A stretch of DNA of 37,698 nt from Actinomycetes bacterium (GCA_021810205.1 JAJZJC010000027.1:1-37698), one strand, 5' to 3'. Shown: positions 1-7,961, numbered from the stretch's first letter. Notes: generated from the sequence alone by a model not told the origin. A program made the numbers and translations.

Positions 1-950
1 GGACCGGCAACCCGTCGCGGGCCGTCGCCGTCTACGCCGTCGGCCTGTCCATCGGGCTCACCGGGGGTCCGCTCCTCGAGGCTGGCGTGCTGCCGCTGTT
101 GTCCGAGTCGCTTCGTGCGACCTTCGCCGCGTTGCTGCCGTTGCCGGCAGCCGCCACGGTGCTGTCGCTCGTCGGCGCGGCGGCATCCTGCGACCGCGGC
201 GCCCGTGACCGTGGCACCCGTGACCGCGGCACCCGGCACGGTCCTTCGACCGAACGCGAGGACGGCCTCGCACATCCGCCAGGTCCGGCGGTAGTGCCGC
301 CACCCCCGGCCAGCGGCATGCGCGATGCCGTGCCCGCTCGGCACCCCAGGCTCTTGCAGCTCCCCCCGTTCCGCCTGGCGCTCGGCGTCATGCTGACCTA
401 CCAGGCACCGTTCTCTGCACTTGTCGCCTTCGGTGGGTTGCTCGCGGCGCGCGCCGACGGCGCGACGTCGTCGGGCGTCGAGATCGGATTCGCCGTCTTC
501 TACGCGGTCTCGCTACTCGTCCGCCTGCTGGTAGTTCGCTTGTCGCCCATCCGCTCTCTGCGCAGCGCGCTGGCCGCCTCGATCGTCGCAACGACGGTTG
601 GCGTCGCCCTGCTCGGGACGGCGCACCAGTACGCGTTGCTGGTCATCGGGATGGGGATCCTCGGCGCCCCGCACGGGCTCACCTTTCCCCTTGCCACCTC
701 GATCCTCGCCGAGCACGTGGACCACGACACGCTCGGACGCGCCAACGCCCGGCTCATGGCGTCGACCGACTCGGCCGCCGTCGTCGTGCCGTTGTTGTGC
801 GGATGGGTCGCGACTGCCGTCGGCTATCGGGGGACCTTCCTCTTCGTCGAGCTGCCCGTGGCGCTGTTCGGCGCGTTCCTCGTCGTCCAGCTCGTCGCCG
901 TGCCACGGTGGGCGCAGCCGGCGTCCCACGTCGCAGCGCGCACAGGGTAG
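1..950 (+). CDS. MFS transporter, C-terminal part (5' end outside the window)
   Basis: The open frame runs in from the left edge; the ATG at 87 offered by the ORF track is internal, because codons upstream read TGNPSRAVAVYAVGLSIG and look like a membrane helix. The visible part has several hydrophobic helices (for example AGVLPLLSESLRATFAALL and a helix around VIGMGILGAPHGLTFPLATS) and a hydrophilic central loop, the usual build of a major facilitator C-terminal half. The loop contains an RDRGT-type repeat encoded by near-identical 15-base units around 192-240. Substrate cannot be told; a drug or metabolite exporter is possible. The frame ends at a TAG and is followed by a hairpin. Confidence 0.75.
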   Translation, partial: TGNPSRAVAVYAVGLSIGLTGGPLLEAGVLPLLSESLRATFAALLPLPAAATVLSLVGAAASCDRGARDRGTRDRGTRHGPSTEREDGLAHPPGPAVVPPPPASGMRDAVPARHPRLLQLPPFRLALGVMLTYQAPFSALVAFGGLLAARADGATSSGVEIGFAVFYAVSLLVRLLVVRLSPIRSLRSALAASIVATTVGVALLGTAHQYALLVIGMGILGAPHGLTFPLATSILAEHVDHDTLGRANARLMASTDSAAVVVPLLCGWVATAVGYRGTFLFVELPVALFGAFLVVQLVAVPRWAQPASHVAARTG

Positions 951-1280
951 GGTCCGGGCAAGGCGAAGCACGCAGAAGGCGCTCGCGGGCTCCTGCGATC
1001 GGAGTCGCGTCGTGGCCCTACGTGTCCGGCGTCGAGAGCCCGGCCGCGCTGCCGATGGCCCTCGTCTCCGGGCTCCTCGACGTGTTGGGCGATGCTGGAA
1101 GGCGCCGCCCGCCGCCCGCCGCCTGCGGGCGCTGGGTGAAGTACCTCGACGCGACGAAGAAGCTCACGATCGACGCCTGACGCTGGCCGCAACTGTGCTG
1201 GTCACCCTCGTCCCGTTCGTTCCTGGGCTGCGCCCGATCCGTGGGGCTCGCCGTAGGGCGCGGGCTCCCGGCGCGGTGGC
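951..1280. other. Intergenic stretch between convergent MFS genes
   Basis: About 330 bases with no gene I can support. It holds a hairpin near its left end, listed separately. A plus-strand frame ending at 1180 (tail GRWVKYLDATKKLTIDA) looks slightly protein-like but has no convincing start; it may be a gene remnant or chance. Confidence 0.4.
971..997 (+). terminator. Hairpin after the MFS gene, similar to one at 7343-7388
   Basis: CGCAGAAG pairs with CTCCTGCG with one mismatch around a 10-11 base loop. It begins 20 bases after the MFS stop codon. There is no T-run, so a terminator role is only suggested by position. The loop and right arm resemble the hairpin after the GGDEF gene. Confidence 0.35.
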
Positions 1281-2780
1281 TCAAGCTCGCGAAGCGCTCG
1301 GTGCCGCTGCGCTGGTCGGGCTGGCCGGCACGGCCCCGCCGCTCCCGCCGACCGGCGCAGCTGTGCCTGTGCGCATTGCCGACTCGCCTGCGGCCACGAT
1401 CTCCTCTGCAGTCGCGACGACGTCCTCGGGGGAGAGCTCGTCGAGGCTGCGGCGGGCGCCTTCGGGGACGAGCAGGGTGAGAAGCATGCCGGCGAGGGCG
1501 AAGAGCGCGAACAACCGCATCGCACCGGCGGTGCTGAAGTGGTCCTTGATGATCGGCAGGAGGTACACGCCGAGAAAGGCCCCAACTTTGGCAAAGCCGG
1601 CCGAGATCCCGTGACCCGTCGTGCGTGCGCTCGTCGGGAACACCTCGCCAGGAAGGACGAACGTGGTGGTGTTCGGACCGAACTCGGCGAAGAAGTAGCT
1701 CATGCCGAAGAGGATCAGGAACGGCACGACGGCGGTGGTGACCCCGGGGATGACGCCGATGAGCAGGAAGGCCAGCCCCATCAGCGGGAAGCCGATGAGC
1801 TGGAGCCTACGGTGGCCGATACGGTCCATCGTGTAGGCGGCAAGGAAGTAGGCAGGCACCGCGGCCACCGTGAACACGATGAGTTGCAGCGCGAGCACGT
1901 GGATGAGGTCCTTGGACGCCGAGGTGCCCAGCACTCCGCTCACGATGAGCGGCGCTGAGACCGAGTTGCCGTAGTAGGCGTAGTCGAAGAGGAACCAGCT
2001 GCCCGCGGTGCCGACCAGGATCAGGAGGTACCGAGGGTTCGAGAGGAACGCCCAGAGCGAGAGCCGCTTGCCCGGGCCGTCGGCCACGGCGTCGGTCGTC
2101 AGCGCGCCGTCGGAGAAGCTGGTGACCGCGGCGGCCGCCTGCGCCCGCTCGCCCTTCACGCGTGCCAGGTACCGAGGGGATTCGGGCATCCGCCTGCGCA
2201 GCAGGATGACCGCGGCGGCGGGGATGGCGCCAAGCCCGAGCAGGAGACGCCACGCGATGCCGTCGGGCACGCCCGCGCCGAGCAGCGCCAGACCGGCGAT
2301 ATATCCCGCCACGGTGCCGAGGGCCTGCATGGAGAAGACGAGCCCAACCAGCTTGCCGCGGTTGTTGCGGTTGGAGAACTCGCTCATGAGGACCGCCGAC
2401 ATCGGGTAGTCGCCGCCGACGCCGATGCCGAGGACGAAGCGGAACACGAGGAGCCAGATCAAGTCGGGCGCGAACGCGGAGGCCACCGCACCGCCGACCA
2501 TGAGCGCGGCCTCGAGGCCGTAGACCTTCTTGCGCCCGAGGACGTCGGCGATGCGACCGAAGACGAACGCGCCGACGAACGCGGAGATGAGCGTGATGGA
2601 GTTCACCAGGCCGGTCTCGGCGGACGAGAGGTTCCACTGCTTGGCGATCAGGGTGGTGGCCGTCCCGATGATGAAAAGGTCGTATGCGTCGGTGAAGAAG
2701 CCCATGCCCGCGGTGACGATCGAACGGGTGTGAAACCGGCTGAGCGGCGCATCGTCGAGCGTTGCGTCCAGGGTGGCCAC
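1281..2780 (-). CDS. MFS transporter, phosphate:H+ symporter (PHS)-like
   Basis: A 499-residue, 12-helix major facilitator. Helix 1 carries GMGFFTDAYDLFIIG, the signature of the PHS branch (Pho84/PiPT type). The inter-helix loop GRIADVLGRKKVYG is the MFS A-motif, and helix 4 has GIGVGGDYPMSA, also typical of phosphate symporters. It most likely imports inorganic phosphate with protons across the cytoplasmic membrane. The start is a GTG preceded by AGAGGAGA at 8 bases. The promoter region holds a PHO box, which independently supports a phosphate role. The C-terminal about 50 residues are a low-complexity Ala/Ser/Thr tail. A related organic-acid symporter is the alternative. Confidence 0.85.
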   Translation of the reverse strand: MATLDATLDDAPLSRFHTRSIVTAGMGFFTDAYDLFIIGTATTLIAKQWNLSSAETGLVNSITLISAFVGAFVFGRIADVLGRKKVYGLEAALMVGGAVASAFAPDLIWLLVFRFVLGIGVGGDYPMSAVLMSEFSNRNNRGKLVGLVFSMQALGTVAGYIAGLALLGAGVPDGIAWRLLLGLGAIPAAAVILLRRRMPESPRYLARVKGERAQAAAAVTSFSDGALTTDAVADGPGKRLSLWAFLSNPRYLLILVGTAGSWFLFDYAYYGNSVSAPLIVSGVLGTSASKDLIHVLALQLIVFTVAAVPAYFLAAYTMDRIGHRRLQLIGFPLMGLAFLLIGVIPGVTTAVVPFLILFGMSYFFAEFGPNTTTFVLPGEVFPTSARTTGHGISAGFAKVGAFLGVYLLPIIKDHFSTAGAMRLFALFALAGMLLTLLVPEGARRSLDELSPEDVVATAEEIVAAGESAMRTGTAAPVGGSGGAVPASPTSAAAPSASRA

Positions 2781-2853
2781 GATCGGGATCTCCTCTTGTC
2801 GGTGTGACGTGATGCCTAGGGTTGTAATGGGCAGCAGTTACCTGTGCAGGACA

Positions 2854-2875
2854 CGCAGGTGATCGCCAGGTGAAC
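2854..2875 (-). promoter_or_regulatory. PHO box (PhoP-type direct repeats) of the phosphate symporter
   Basis: On the minus strand the sequence reads GTTCACCTGGC followed by GATCACCTGCG: two units spaced exactly 11 bases, matching the GTTCACC direct-repeat units bound by PhoP in Streptomyces. Weaker units may continue downstream. The box lies about 28 bases upstream of a possible -10 TACAAC (minus strand, 2821-2826), so it borders the -35 region, as expected for an activator site. Confidence 0.7.
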
Positions 2876-2911
2876 TCTTGGTGTCCTGACCCACCGGGGG
2901 CGACACCGCCA

Positions 2912-2917
2912 TAGGGT
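2912..2917 (+). promoter_or_regulatory. -10 box of the macro-domain gene (leaderless)
   Basis: TAGGGT is followed by 7 bases and then the ATG at 2925, the layout of a leaderless transcript that begins at the start codon. This favours ATG 2925 over the out-of-frame ATG at 2921. Confidence 0.5.
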
Positions 2918-2924
2918 CGGATGT

Positions 2925-3470
2925 ATGGAGGCACGTCGCGTGGAGCTGGACGGCGTCGCGATCGAGCTGGTGACGGGCGACATCGTGCGACAGCCCGGCA
3001 TCGACGCGGTGGTGAACGCGGCAAACGCAGAGCTGCTCCCCGGTGGTGGCGTTGCCGGTGCCGTCCACCGCGCCGCTGGTCCCGGGCTCGCCGCGGAGTG
3101 CCGACCGCTTGCGCCCATCTCGCCCGGCGACGCCGTCATCACGGGAGGGCACGACCTCGCGAACCCCTATGTGATCCACTGCCTCGGACCGGTCTACGGC
3201 AAGGACCGCCCCGAAGACGAACTGCTCGCTACCTGCTACCGGCGCGCGCTGGAGCTCGCCGAGCGCCACGGCCTACGCTCAGTGGCGTTCCCGGCGATCT
3301 CGACCGGCGTCTTCGGCTACCCGATGCCGCTGGCAGCCGAGGTGGCCATCTCGGCGGTGCTCTCGATGCTCGAGGAGCTCGAATCGGTACGGACGATCCG
3401 CTTCGTGCTGACCGAGGACGAAGCGTTGCGCCACCACGACGATGCGTTGCGACGCCTCGCTGCACTCTGA
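2925..3470 (+). CDS. Macro-domain protein (ADP-ribose-binding, likely deacylase or hydrolase)
   Basis: 181 residues, essentially one macro domain. The nucleotide-binding segments are present in order: VTGDIVRQPGIDAVVNAAN near residues 16-35, the Gly-rich GGGVAGAVHRAAGP near 42-55, and SFPAIS-like VAFPAISTGVFGYP near 125-140. These are the family's ADP-ribose contacts, and the asparagine of NAAN is a catalytic residue in deacetylase members. The protein probably removes O-acetyl groups from O-acetyl-ADP-ribose or ADP-ribose from proteins in the cytoplasm. It is a single gene, divergent from the phosphate symporter and convergent with the next gene. The short C-terminal helix LTEDEALRHHDDALRRL ends as in other family members. 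Confidence 0.9.
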   Translation: MEARRVELDGVAIELVTGDIVRQPGIDAVVNAANAELLPGGGVAGAVHRAAGPGLAAECRPLAPISPGDAVITGGHDLANPYVIHCLGPVYGKDRPEDELLATCYRRALELAERHGLRSVAFPAISTGVFGYPMPLAAEVAISAVLSMLEELESVRTIRFVLTEDEALRHHDDALRRLAAL

Positions 3471-3540
3471 CCGACTGCGGAGCGCCTGGCGTTCGCTCTG
3501 ACTCCTCGTCGCAACCACGCGCGGCGCGCGCTGCACGCGG

Positions 3541-3580
3541 ACGCGCGACTCGGGGCCGCGAATGGCCCCGAGTCGCGCGT
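3541..3580. terminator. Bidirectional hairpin terminator
   Basis: A perfect 17-bp inverted repeat (3541-3557 with 3564-3580) around the six-base loop GCGAAT. It sits 70 bases after the macro-domain stop and 20 bases from the end of the convergent exported-protein gene, so it can serve both. No T-run is present, as is common in GC-rich actinobacteria. Confidence 0.75.
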
Positions 3581-3600
3581 ATCGAGTCAGCTGAAGATCG

Positions 3601-4242
3601 TCAGCTCGCGCAGACGGTGATCCCTGTTCCACTGGCCGTTGCGGAGAGGTGCCCGGCCGACGAGGAGAGCGACAGGAACCCTTGGCCGCTGATCGGCGCG
3701 GACGAGGCCCCTGGGAGGCCGGGCGTCGACACGCAACCGCCCTTGCCAGGTGTGGGCAGCGACGGTGCCGGCAGTGTGCCCAGCGTCGGCAGTGACGGAA
3801 GCGATGATGGAGATGTCGACGACGAAGATGTCGACGACGAAGATGTCGACGCCGGAGATGTCGACGCCGGCGGGGTGAGCGACGGCAGTGTGGGGAGCTT
3901 CGGCGGTGTGAGCGACGAGGACTTGACCGTGATCGAACCTCCGCCCGCGGCGCTGTTTCCACCGAGCGTGCCCGATCCAGAGAGAGATCCTCCCGATGGC
4001 GAGGCCGTCGCCTTGGTCGACAGGCTCCCGCTGGTAGATGTCGCCGAGGGAGTCAACGCCGTCTTGGCGCTCGTCAGCGTGCCCTGGGTCGCCGCTGGAG
4101 CGGCGCCGATGCCCATCACTCCTGCGGCGGCGGCACCGCCGGCGGCAACAGCGAGGGCGGCTGCGGCGCCGAGGCGTCCGACGTGCCTCCCCTTGCCTCG
4201 AGGGCCCGCGTCGTGGTCGGTCCGTAGGTTCTGTGTCGTCAT
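3601..4242 (-). CDS. Ser/Thr/Pro-rich exported protein, unknown function
   Basis: 213 residues. A basic N-terminus (GPRGKGRHVGR) is followed by an Ala/Gly-rich hydrophobic stretch at about 24-50 ending APAATQG, which looks like a signal peptide with an Ala-X-Ala cleavage site. The mature part is almost all Ser, Thr, Pro, Gly and Ala, with KLPTLPSL and PASTS-type repeats, then a short C-terminal region with two cysteines (GGCVSTPG and ITVCAS) that could form a disulphide. No known domain is visible. The start is well fixed by GAGGAGGGAAC before ATG. It lies downstream of a cell-wall glycosyltransferase gene, so an envelope role is plausible but not shown. Confidence 0.7.
   Translation of the reverse strand: MTTQNLRTDHDAGPRGKGRHVGRLGAAAALAVAAGGAAAAGVMGIGAAPAATQGTLTSAKTALTPSATSTSGSLSTKATASPSGGSLSGSGTLGGNSAAGGGSITVKSSSLTPPKLPTLPSLTPPASTSPASTSSSSTSSSSTSPSSLPSLPTLGTLPAPSLPTPGKGGCVSTPGLPGASSAPISGQGFLSLSSSAGHLSATASGTGITVCAS
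3812..3871 (-). repeat. Four 15-bp tandem repeats inside the exported-protein gene
   Basis: Four copies of a GATGTCGACG(A/C)CG(A/G)A-type unit (plus-strand reading; the last copy ends in C) encode the PASTS/SSSTS repeats on the minus strand. The unit is a multiple of three, so copy-number change would keep the frame. Confidence 0.8.
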
Positions 4243-4495
4243 GTTCCCTCCTCGTGGGGTGGGGATCGCCTACATGCGGCCGCCTCGACGCGCGGCTCGG
4301 CGAGGCCGAGCGACGGGCCGCGGCGGCTCGAGGAAGGAACGGGTAGCGCGGGGCGATCTTTCGATCCCGCCGTGTTCCCTCGCCGGCGGGCCGAGCATCG
4401 TCGCCGGCGGGCCGAGCATCGTCGCCGGCGGGCCGAGCATCGTCGTCGACGTGGCGGCGATCGCCTCAGGAGGCGGGCGCGCCTGCCAGGGCCGG
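4243..4495. other. Intergenic region upstream of the exported-protein gene
   Basis: 253 bases between two minus-strand genes. It contains the three 21-bp repeats and, at about 4350-4372, a small inverted repeat GATC-TTTC-GATC flanked by GGC/GCC that could terminate the GT51 transcript. The exported protein probably has its own promoter here; I see no clear -10. Confidence 0.5.
4381..4443. repeat. Three perfect 21-bp tandem repeats (iteron-like)
   Basis: CGCCGGCGGGCCGAGCATCGT occurs three times in a row without change. The 21-base period equals two helical turns, so copies face the same side of the DNA. The position, upstream of the exported-protein start and downstream of the GT51 stop, allows a regulatory role. 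A simple tandem duplication is the alternative. Confidence 0.85.
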
Positions 4496-5287
4496 TCATC
4501 GCGCAGGGTTCGAGGTGCGACGGAGAGGGAGCAGCGCACGATAGGCCGCGTCGGCTCGGCGGCGGGTGAGGACGTCGGTGGCGACGAGCTGGTCCAGTAC
4601 GTGCTCCTGGCGCTGCTTCGCCAGGGTGTAGTGCTCGAGCGGGTTGTACGCAGACGGTGCCTGTGGCAGCCCCGCGAGCATGGCTGCTTCCGCCCAATCG
4701 AGCCGGTCGGGGCTCACCCCGAAGTAGCCGCGTGCCGCTTGGCTTGCCCCCCAGTAGCCGTTGCCGTAATAGATGGCGTTCAGGTACATGTCGAGGATCT
4801 CGGACTTCGAGTACTCGAACGACAGTTTCACCCCGAGCGCCAGGTCTTGCAGCGTGGTGCCCAGCCCGGGCGGCTGGGGATACAGCTGCTTCGCCAGCTG
4901 CTGCGCGATCGTGCTGCCACCGGGGTCGCCGCTGCGCTCGAGGGAGGCGACGGCGGCACGTGACGCACCGCTGAGGACGTTCACGAAGACGTTTGTGTAG
5001 AAGTGCTGGTCCTCGACCGCGACGATGGCCTTGGCCAACTTGGCCGAAAGGGGAAGACGCAACAGTGCGCCGTGGTGGGCGCGCACGATCGCAGCAACCT
5101 TGCTCTGCGCGTCGCTCACTCCGGGTAGCGCGAGCTCGAAGCTGAACGCCGCGACGGTCAGTGCCGCGAGCAAGGAGGCCGCGAGGACCGCAGCCCGCGC
5201 GATGCGTCGCCGCCACCGACGGGAGCTACGGCCCGCGGAGGTCTCCTGTCGGGTGCGCGGTTCCGACCTCGAACACCGAAACCTCAT
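4496..5287 (-). CDS. Monofunctional GT51 peptidoglycan glycosyltransferase
   Basis: 263 residues. A cluster of arginines precedes one membrane helix (about 30-50), and the rest is an extracytoplasmic GT51 domain. The family motifs are in order: AIVAVEDQHFYTN (with the catalytic Glu), GGSTIAQQLAKQLY, the long LGVKLSFEYSKSEILDMYLNAIY-type motif and YFGVSPDRLDWAEAAMLAGLPQAPS. It polymerises lipid II into glycan strands at the outer face of the membrane. There is no transpeptidase domain, so it is MtgA-like in architecture, although the motifs are those of class A PBPs. The ATG has GAGGGGG just upstream. The gene is divergent from the GGDEF gene. Confidence 0.88.
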   Translation of the reverse strand: MRFRCSRSEPRTRQETSAGRSSRRWRRRIARAAVLAASLLAALTVAAFSFELALPGVSDAQSKVAAIVRAHHGALLRLPLSAKLAKAIVAVEDQHFYTNVFVNVLSGASRAAVASLERSGDPGGSTIAQQLAKQLYPQPPGLGTTLQDLALGVKLSFEYSKSEILDMYLNAIYYGNGYWGASQAARGYFGVSPDRLDWAEAAMLAGLPQAPSAYNPLEHYTLAKQRQEHVLDQLVATDVLTRRRADAAYRALLPLRRTSNPAR

Positions 5288-5588
5288 GTCCCCCTCAGCT
5301 TGCTACTGCGAGACTCCGCTTGGTCGTCGGGTCGGCACTGGCGGCGCCTGCGACCGTGCGAGCCTGGTCCCATGCAGGGATCGGCGAGCTCTCCATGAGG
5401 GCAACTCGACCGCTGCTTCGAGATGTCCGGTCGGTCTTTCGTGCCAGGTTGCACGCTTCACGACACGCGTGGGGTGCTCCGCTGCATGCCGGGGGCGCGA
5501 GCAAAGAGCAGCAATCGGCGCGAAGATGCCACCGGCTGCGGCGAACCGATCGGCGCGGGCCGGGATGTGGACGATGGCGGGGGGCGTC
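5288..5588. other. Divergent intergenic region (GT51 / GGDEF)
   Basis: About 300 bases between divergent starts. It should hold promoters for both genes, but I could not assign -10/-35 boxes. Several frames stay open here only because of base composition. Confidence 0.4.
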
Positions 5589-7256
5589 ATGGAGGCGTCG
5601 GGGGTGAGCCAAGCGGGCGCCGTTGAGCGGCGCCTCGGGCTGACGGTGGACGCTACGGCCGTCCGAGAGGCGGCCTATGTCCGCGCCTTCGAGCTCGCCA
5701 TGGACGCGCAGACGCCGCATCCTGGCACCGTCAAGGAGATCGCGGCGCTGCTCGAGGAGGGGCTGGCGAGAGACTGGCCGGAGGTCGTACGTGCTGCGAT
5801 GTTCGCTGATGCGGCGGCGTCCAAGGGACGATGTCATGGCGCGTTCCGAGATGCGGTGCAGCGCCTCCTGTCGCGTGCCGAGACCGACGCGGCGCCTGCA
5901 ATGATCGCCGTGGCGCTCGCGCTGCGGGCGACGAGGGACGTCGCCGACGGCGACTCCCGGTTCGGAGCGGGAGCCGACGGCGACCTCGTGCGCGCGTCAG
6001 TCATCTTGGAGTCCTCTGACGGCCCGGTCATCGAGCGGATCTCCGCGCACAACTCGTGCGCGATGGCCTATGGCGAGCGATGGCTGTGGGAGATCGCGGA
6101 CGAGCAGTACGCGGTCGCCATGAAGCTCGCGCCGGATCCACCCCCGCCGTGGGCACGCTTCGTGCTGCCGGCCGTGGTCTACAACCGTGCCGAAATGCAG
6201 GTGAGCTGGGCGTGCATCCTCCGTCAGCTCGGTGACGAGACCGGGGTCCGAGAACGCTGGCAGGTCTGGCAGGAAGTGATCACCGCGGCGCCAAAGGTCG
6301 GGATGCCTGCGTCATGGCAGATCGAGCTGCGTGCGTTGGGCACTCTGATCGGCGCACTGGCGCGCGAGGACATCGCCGACGATGCGCGCGCCCAACTCGA
6401 GGCGCTCGATCCCTCTGGCCACCCGGGTGCGTCGCCCGAAGGGTGGTTGCAACTCGCGATTGCCGTGGCCGACCAGCGAGAGGGTCGGCTCGAGACAGCG
6501 CACCATGCCGTCGAGCACGCGCTCGCTACGATCGACTGCCACCAGTCCGGTGACGCGTACGATCTCGCGCTCTGCATTGCCGCCGAGCTCGAAAGTGTCG
6601 AGCGAGAGGACACGCGCCATCCTGCGGCTGCCATGCGGTACGCGCGGCGCCAGCTCGCGCTGCGCTGGTCGTACCGGTCGGCCGCGCACGGCTCGGTGCT
6701 CGGCCGTATCGAGTCGGAGCGACTGCGCCGAGAGCACGACGTGGTGACCCAGCAAGCGCACCTTGACGATCTGACGGCGCTCTTGAACCGCCGGGGCTTC
6801 GCCCGCTATCTCGAGTCGATCGCGCGTCAGTCGATCGGGACCATTTCGCTGCTCGTCGCCGACCTGGATCGGTTCAAGAGGGTGAACGACCGGTTCGGTC
6901 ACCAAGTGGGCGACATGGTGCTCATCTCCGTAGGCCAGGTGCTCCACGCCCATGTGCGTCCGGCCGACTGCGCGGTACGTCTCGGGGGGGACGAATTCGC
7001 GATCGTCCTTGCGTCGGCACCCCCCGACATCGCTCGTCGGCGTGCCGAGGCTCTCATCGACGCGGTTCGTCGACATCCCTGGCACGAGCTCGCGCCAGGG
7101 CTCTCGATCACCATCAGCGTCGGGTTCGCATCGGGTGCGACGGCCGACTTCGAAGAGCTGACCGAGCGAGCGGACCGAGCGCTCTACTCGGCCAAACGAC
7201 AAGGACGCAACCGGGTCGTCTCCGACAGTGCTCACGAACGGGCTCGGGGTTCGTGA
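5589..7256 (+). CDS. GGDEF diguanylate cyclase with helical N-terminal region
   Basis: About 555 residues from the ATG at 5589 (GGGGGG lies 4 bases ahead); in-frame ATGs at 5565 and 5574 are alternatives, and the track's start at 5025 runs through the divergent gene. The first about 370 residues are Ala-rich helical segments that resemble TPR-type repeats, with no transmembrane helix. The last about 170 residues form a GGDEF domain: LDDLTALLNRRGF, a metal-binding DLDRFKRVND, and the active-site LGGDEF. RPAD lies five residues before the GG, which fits the RxxD inhibitory site that binds c-di-GMP. It should make c-di-GMP from two GTP in the cytoplasm and be product-inhibited. No EAL domain is present. 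Confidence 0.88.
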   Translation: MEASGVSQAGAVERRLGLTVDATAVREAAYVRAFELAMDAQTPHPGTVKEIAALLEEGLARDWPEVVRAAMFADAAASKGRCHGAFRDAVQRLLSRAETDAAPAMIAVALALRATRDVADGDSRFGAGADGDLVRASVILESSDGPVIERISAHNSCAMAYGERWLWEIADEQYAVAMKLAPDPPPPWARFVLPAVVYNRAEMQVSWACILRQLGDETGVRERWQVWQEVITAAPKVGMPASWQIELRALGTLIGALAREDIADDARAQLEALDPSGHPGASPEGWLQLAIAVADQREGRLETAHHAVEHALATIDCHQSGDAYDLALCIAAELESVEREDTRHPAAAMRYARRQLALRWSYRSAAHGSVLGRIESERLRREHDVVTQQAHLDDLTALLNRRGFARYLESIARQSIGTISLLVADLDRFKRVNDRFGHQVGDMVLISVGQVLHAHVRPADCAVRLGGDEFAIVLASAPPDIARRRAEALIDAVRRHPWHELAPGLSITISVGFASGATADFEELTERADRALYSAKRQGRNRVVSDSAHERARGS

Positions 7257-7342
7257 GCACTGTCTGCATCGGCGCCGTCATGTCGGGCGCTCACCACAGC
7301 CGCACAGGGTGATCGCCCGTCCCACGGCAGGAGTGCGTTTGT

Positions 7343-7388
7343 CTCGCAGGACGCGTAGAAGGCGCTCGCAGACTTCTGCACGTGCGAG
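7343..7388 (+). terminator. Imperfect hairpin after the GGDEF gene
   Basis: Outer arms CTCGCA and TGCGAG enclose an inner TAGAAG/CTTCTG stem. It lies about 90 bases after the GGDEF stop and before the soxR promoter. Its core resembles the hairpin at 971-997. Confidence 0.35.
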
Positions 7389-7441
7389 TGATACTGCGAT
7401 GATCGGGTGAGTGTGCATGTTGTGGTTGTACGACATGAAGT

Positions 7442-7459
7442 TCACTCGAAGTCAAGTGA
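7442..7459. promoter_or_regulatory. Putative SoxR operator
   Basis: TCACTCGA-AG-TCAAGTGA is an 18-base dyad with one mismatch between the arms. It resembles the SoxR box (ACTTGA half-sites around a short centre) and lies just upstream of the soxR -10 box, overlapping where the -35 would be. Autoregulation is the natural reading. Confidence 0.6.
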
Positions 7460-7468
7460 TCATGATGC

Positions 7469-7474
7469 TAGAGT
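7469..7474 (+). promoter_or_regulatory. -10 box of the soxR-type gene (leaderless)
   Basis: TAGAGT is followed by exactly 7 bases and GTG 7482. This spacing supports a leaderless mRNA and decides the start of the regulator. Confidence 0.5.
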
Positions 7475-7481
7475 GACGGCT

Positions 7482-7961
7482 GTGGTCGACAGCACGCTGA
7501 GCATCGGGGAGGTCGCCGAACGTACCGGCGTCGCTCCCTCCGCGCTGCGCTACTACGAATCCGAGGGGCTGCTCGCCTCCACGAGGACCTCGGGGGGCCA
7601 GCGCCGCTACCCTCGGGCGGCGCTACGGCGCATCGCCTTCGTGCGCGTGGCGCAGCGGGTGGGTCTCAGCCTCGATGAGATCCGCCATGCGCTCGCGTCG
7701 CTGCCTGCGTCGCGCACGCCTACGAAACAGGACTGGGGCAGGCTGTCGGCGCTGTGGCGCTCGAGATTGGACGACCAGATTGCGGTGCTCGAACGATTGC
7801 GCGACGAGCTCACATCGTGCATCGGCTGCGGATGCCTCTCGCTGCGTTCATGCACGCTGTACAACCCCGGCGACAGGGCTGCAGCGTTGGGCAGCGGGCC
7901 CCGCTATCTCGTCGCCGACGAGCGACCTCCTGTGCGCCCGCGGCGAGCGCGGCCTGGCTGA
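7482..7961 (+). CDS. soxR: SoxR-type redox-sensing MerR-family regulator
   Basis: About 159 residues from GTG 7482, which gives the family N-terminus STLSIGEVAERTGVAPSALRYYESEGLL. The ORF track's earlier start at 7407 would put the operator and promoter inside the gene. The MerR DNA-binding domain covers about 1-75, the dimerisation helix follows, and CIGCGCLSLRSC is the C-x2-C-x-C-x5-C ligand set of the SoxR [2Fe-2S] cluster. The protein should sense redox-cycling compounds or superoxide through the cluster. No typical target (soxS, oxygenase, exporter) is adjacent, and an upstream dyad suggests it controls itself. The tail after the cluster is short and basic. Confidence 0.9.
   Translation: MVDSTLSIGEVAERTGVAPSALRYYESEGLLASTRTSGGQRRYPRAALRRIAFVRVAQRVGLSLDEIRHALASLPASRTPTKQDWGRLSALWRSRLDDQIAVLERLRDELTSCIGCGCLSLRSCTLYNPGDRAAALGSGPRYLVADERPPVRPRRARPG

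Noticed and set aside
1010-1180. Small protein ending WVKYLDATKKLTIDA
   Set aside because: No convincing start or ribosome site, and no recognisable family; left as a possible remnant.
4381-4443. CRISPR-like array
   Set aside because: The units are directly adjacent with no spacers, and no cas genes are present.
2921-4963. 680-codon plus-strand ORF
   Set aside because: It runs across the macro-domain gene, a terminator and the antisense of two minus-strand genes. The DVDDEDVD stretch is only the complement of the exported-protein repeats.
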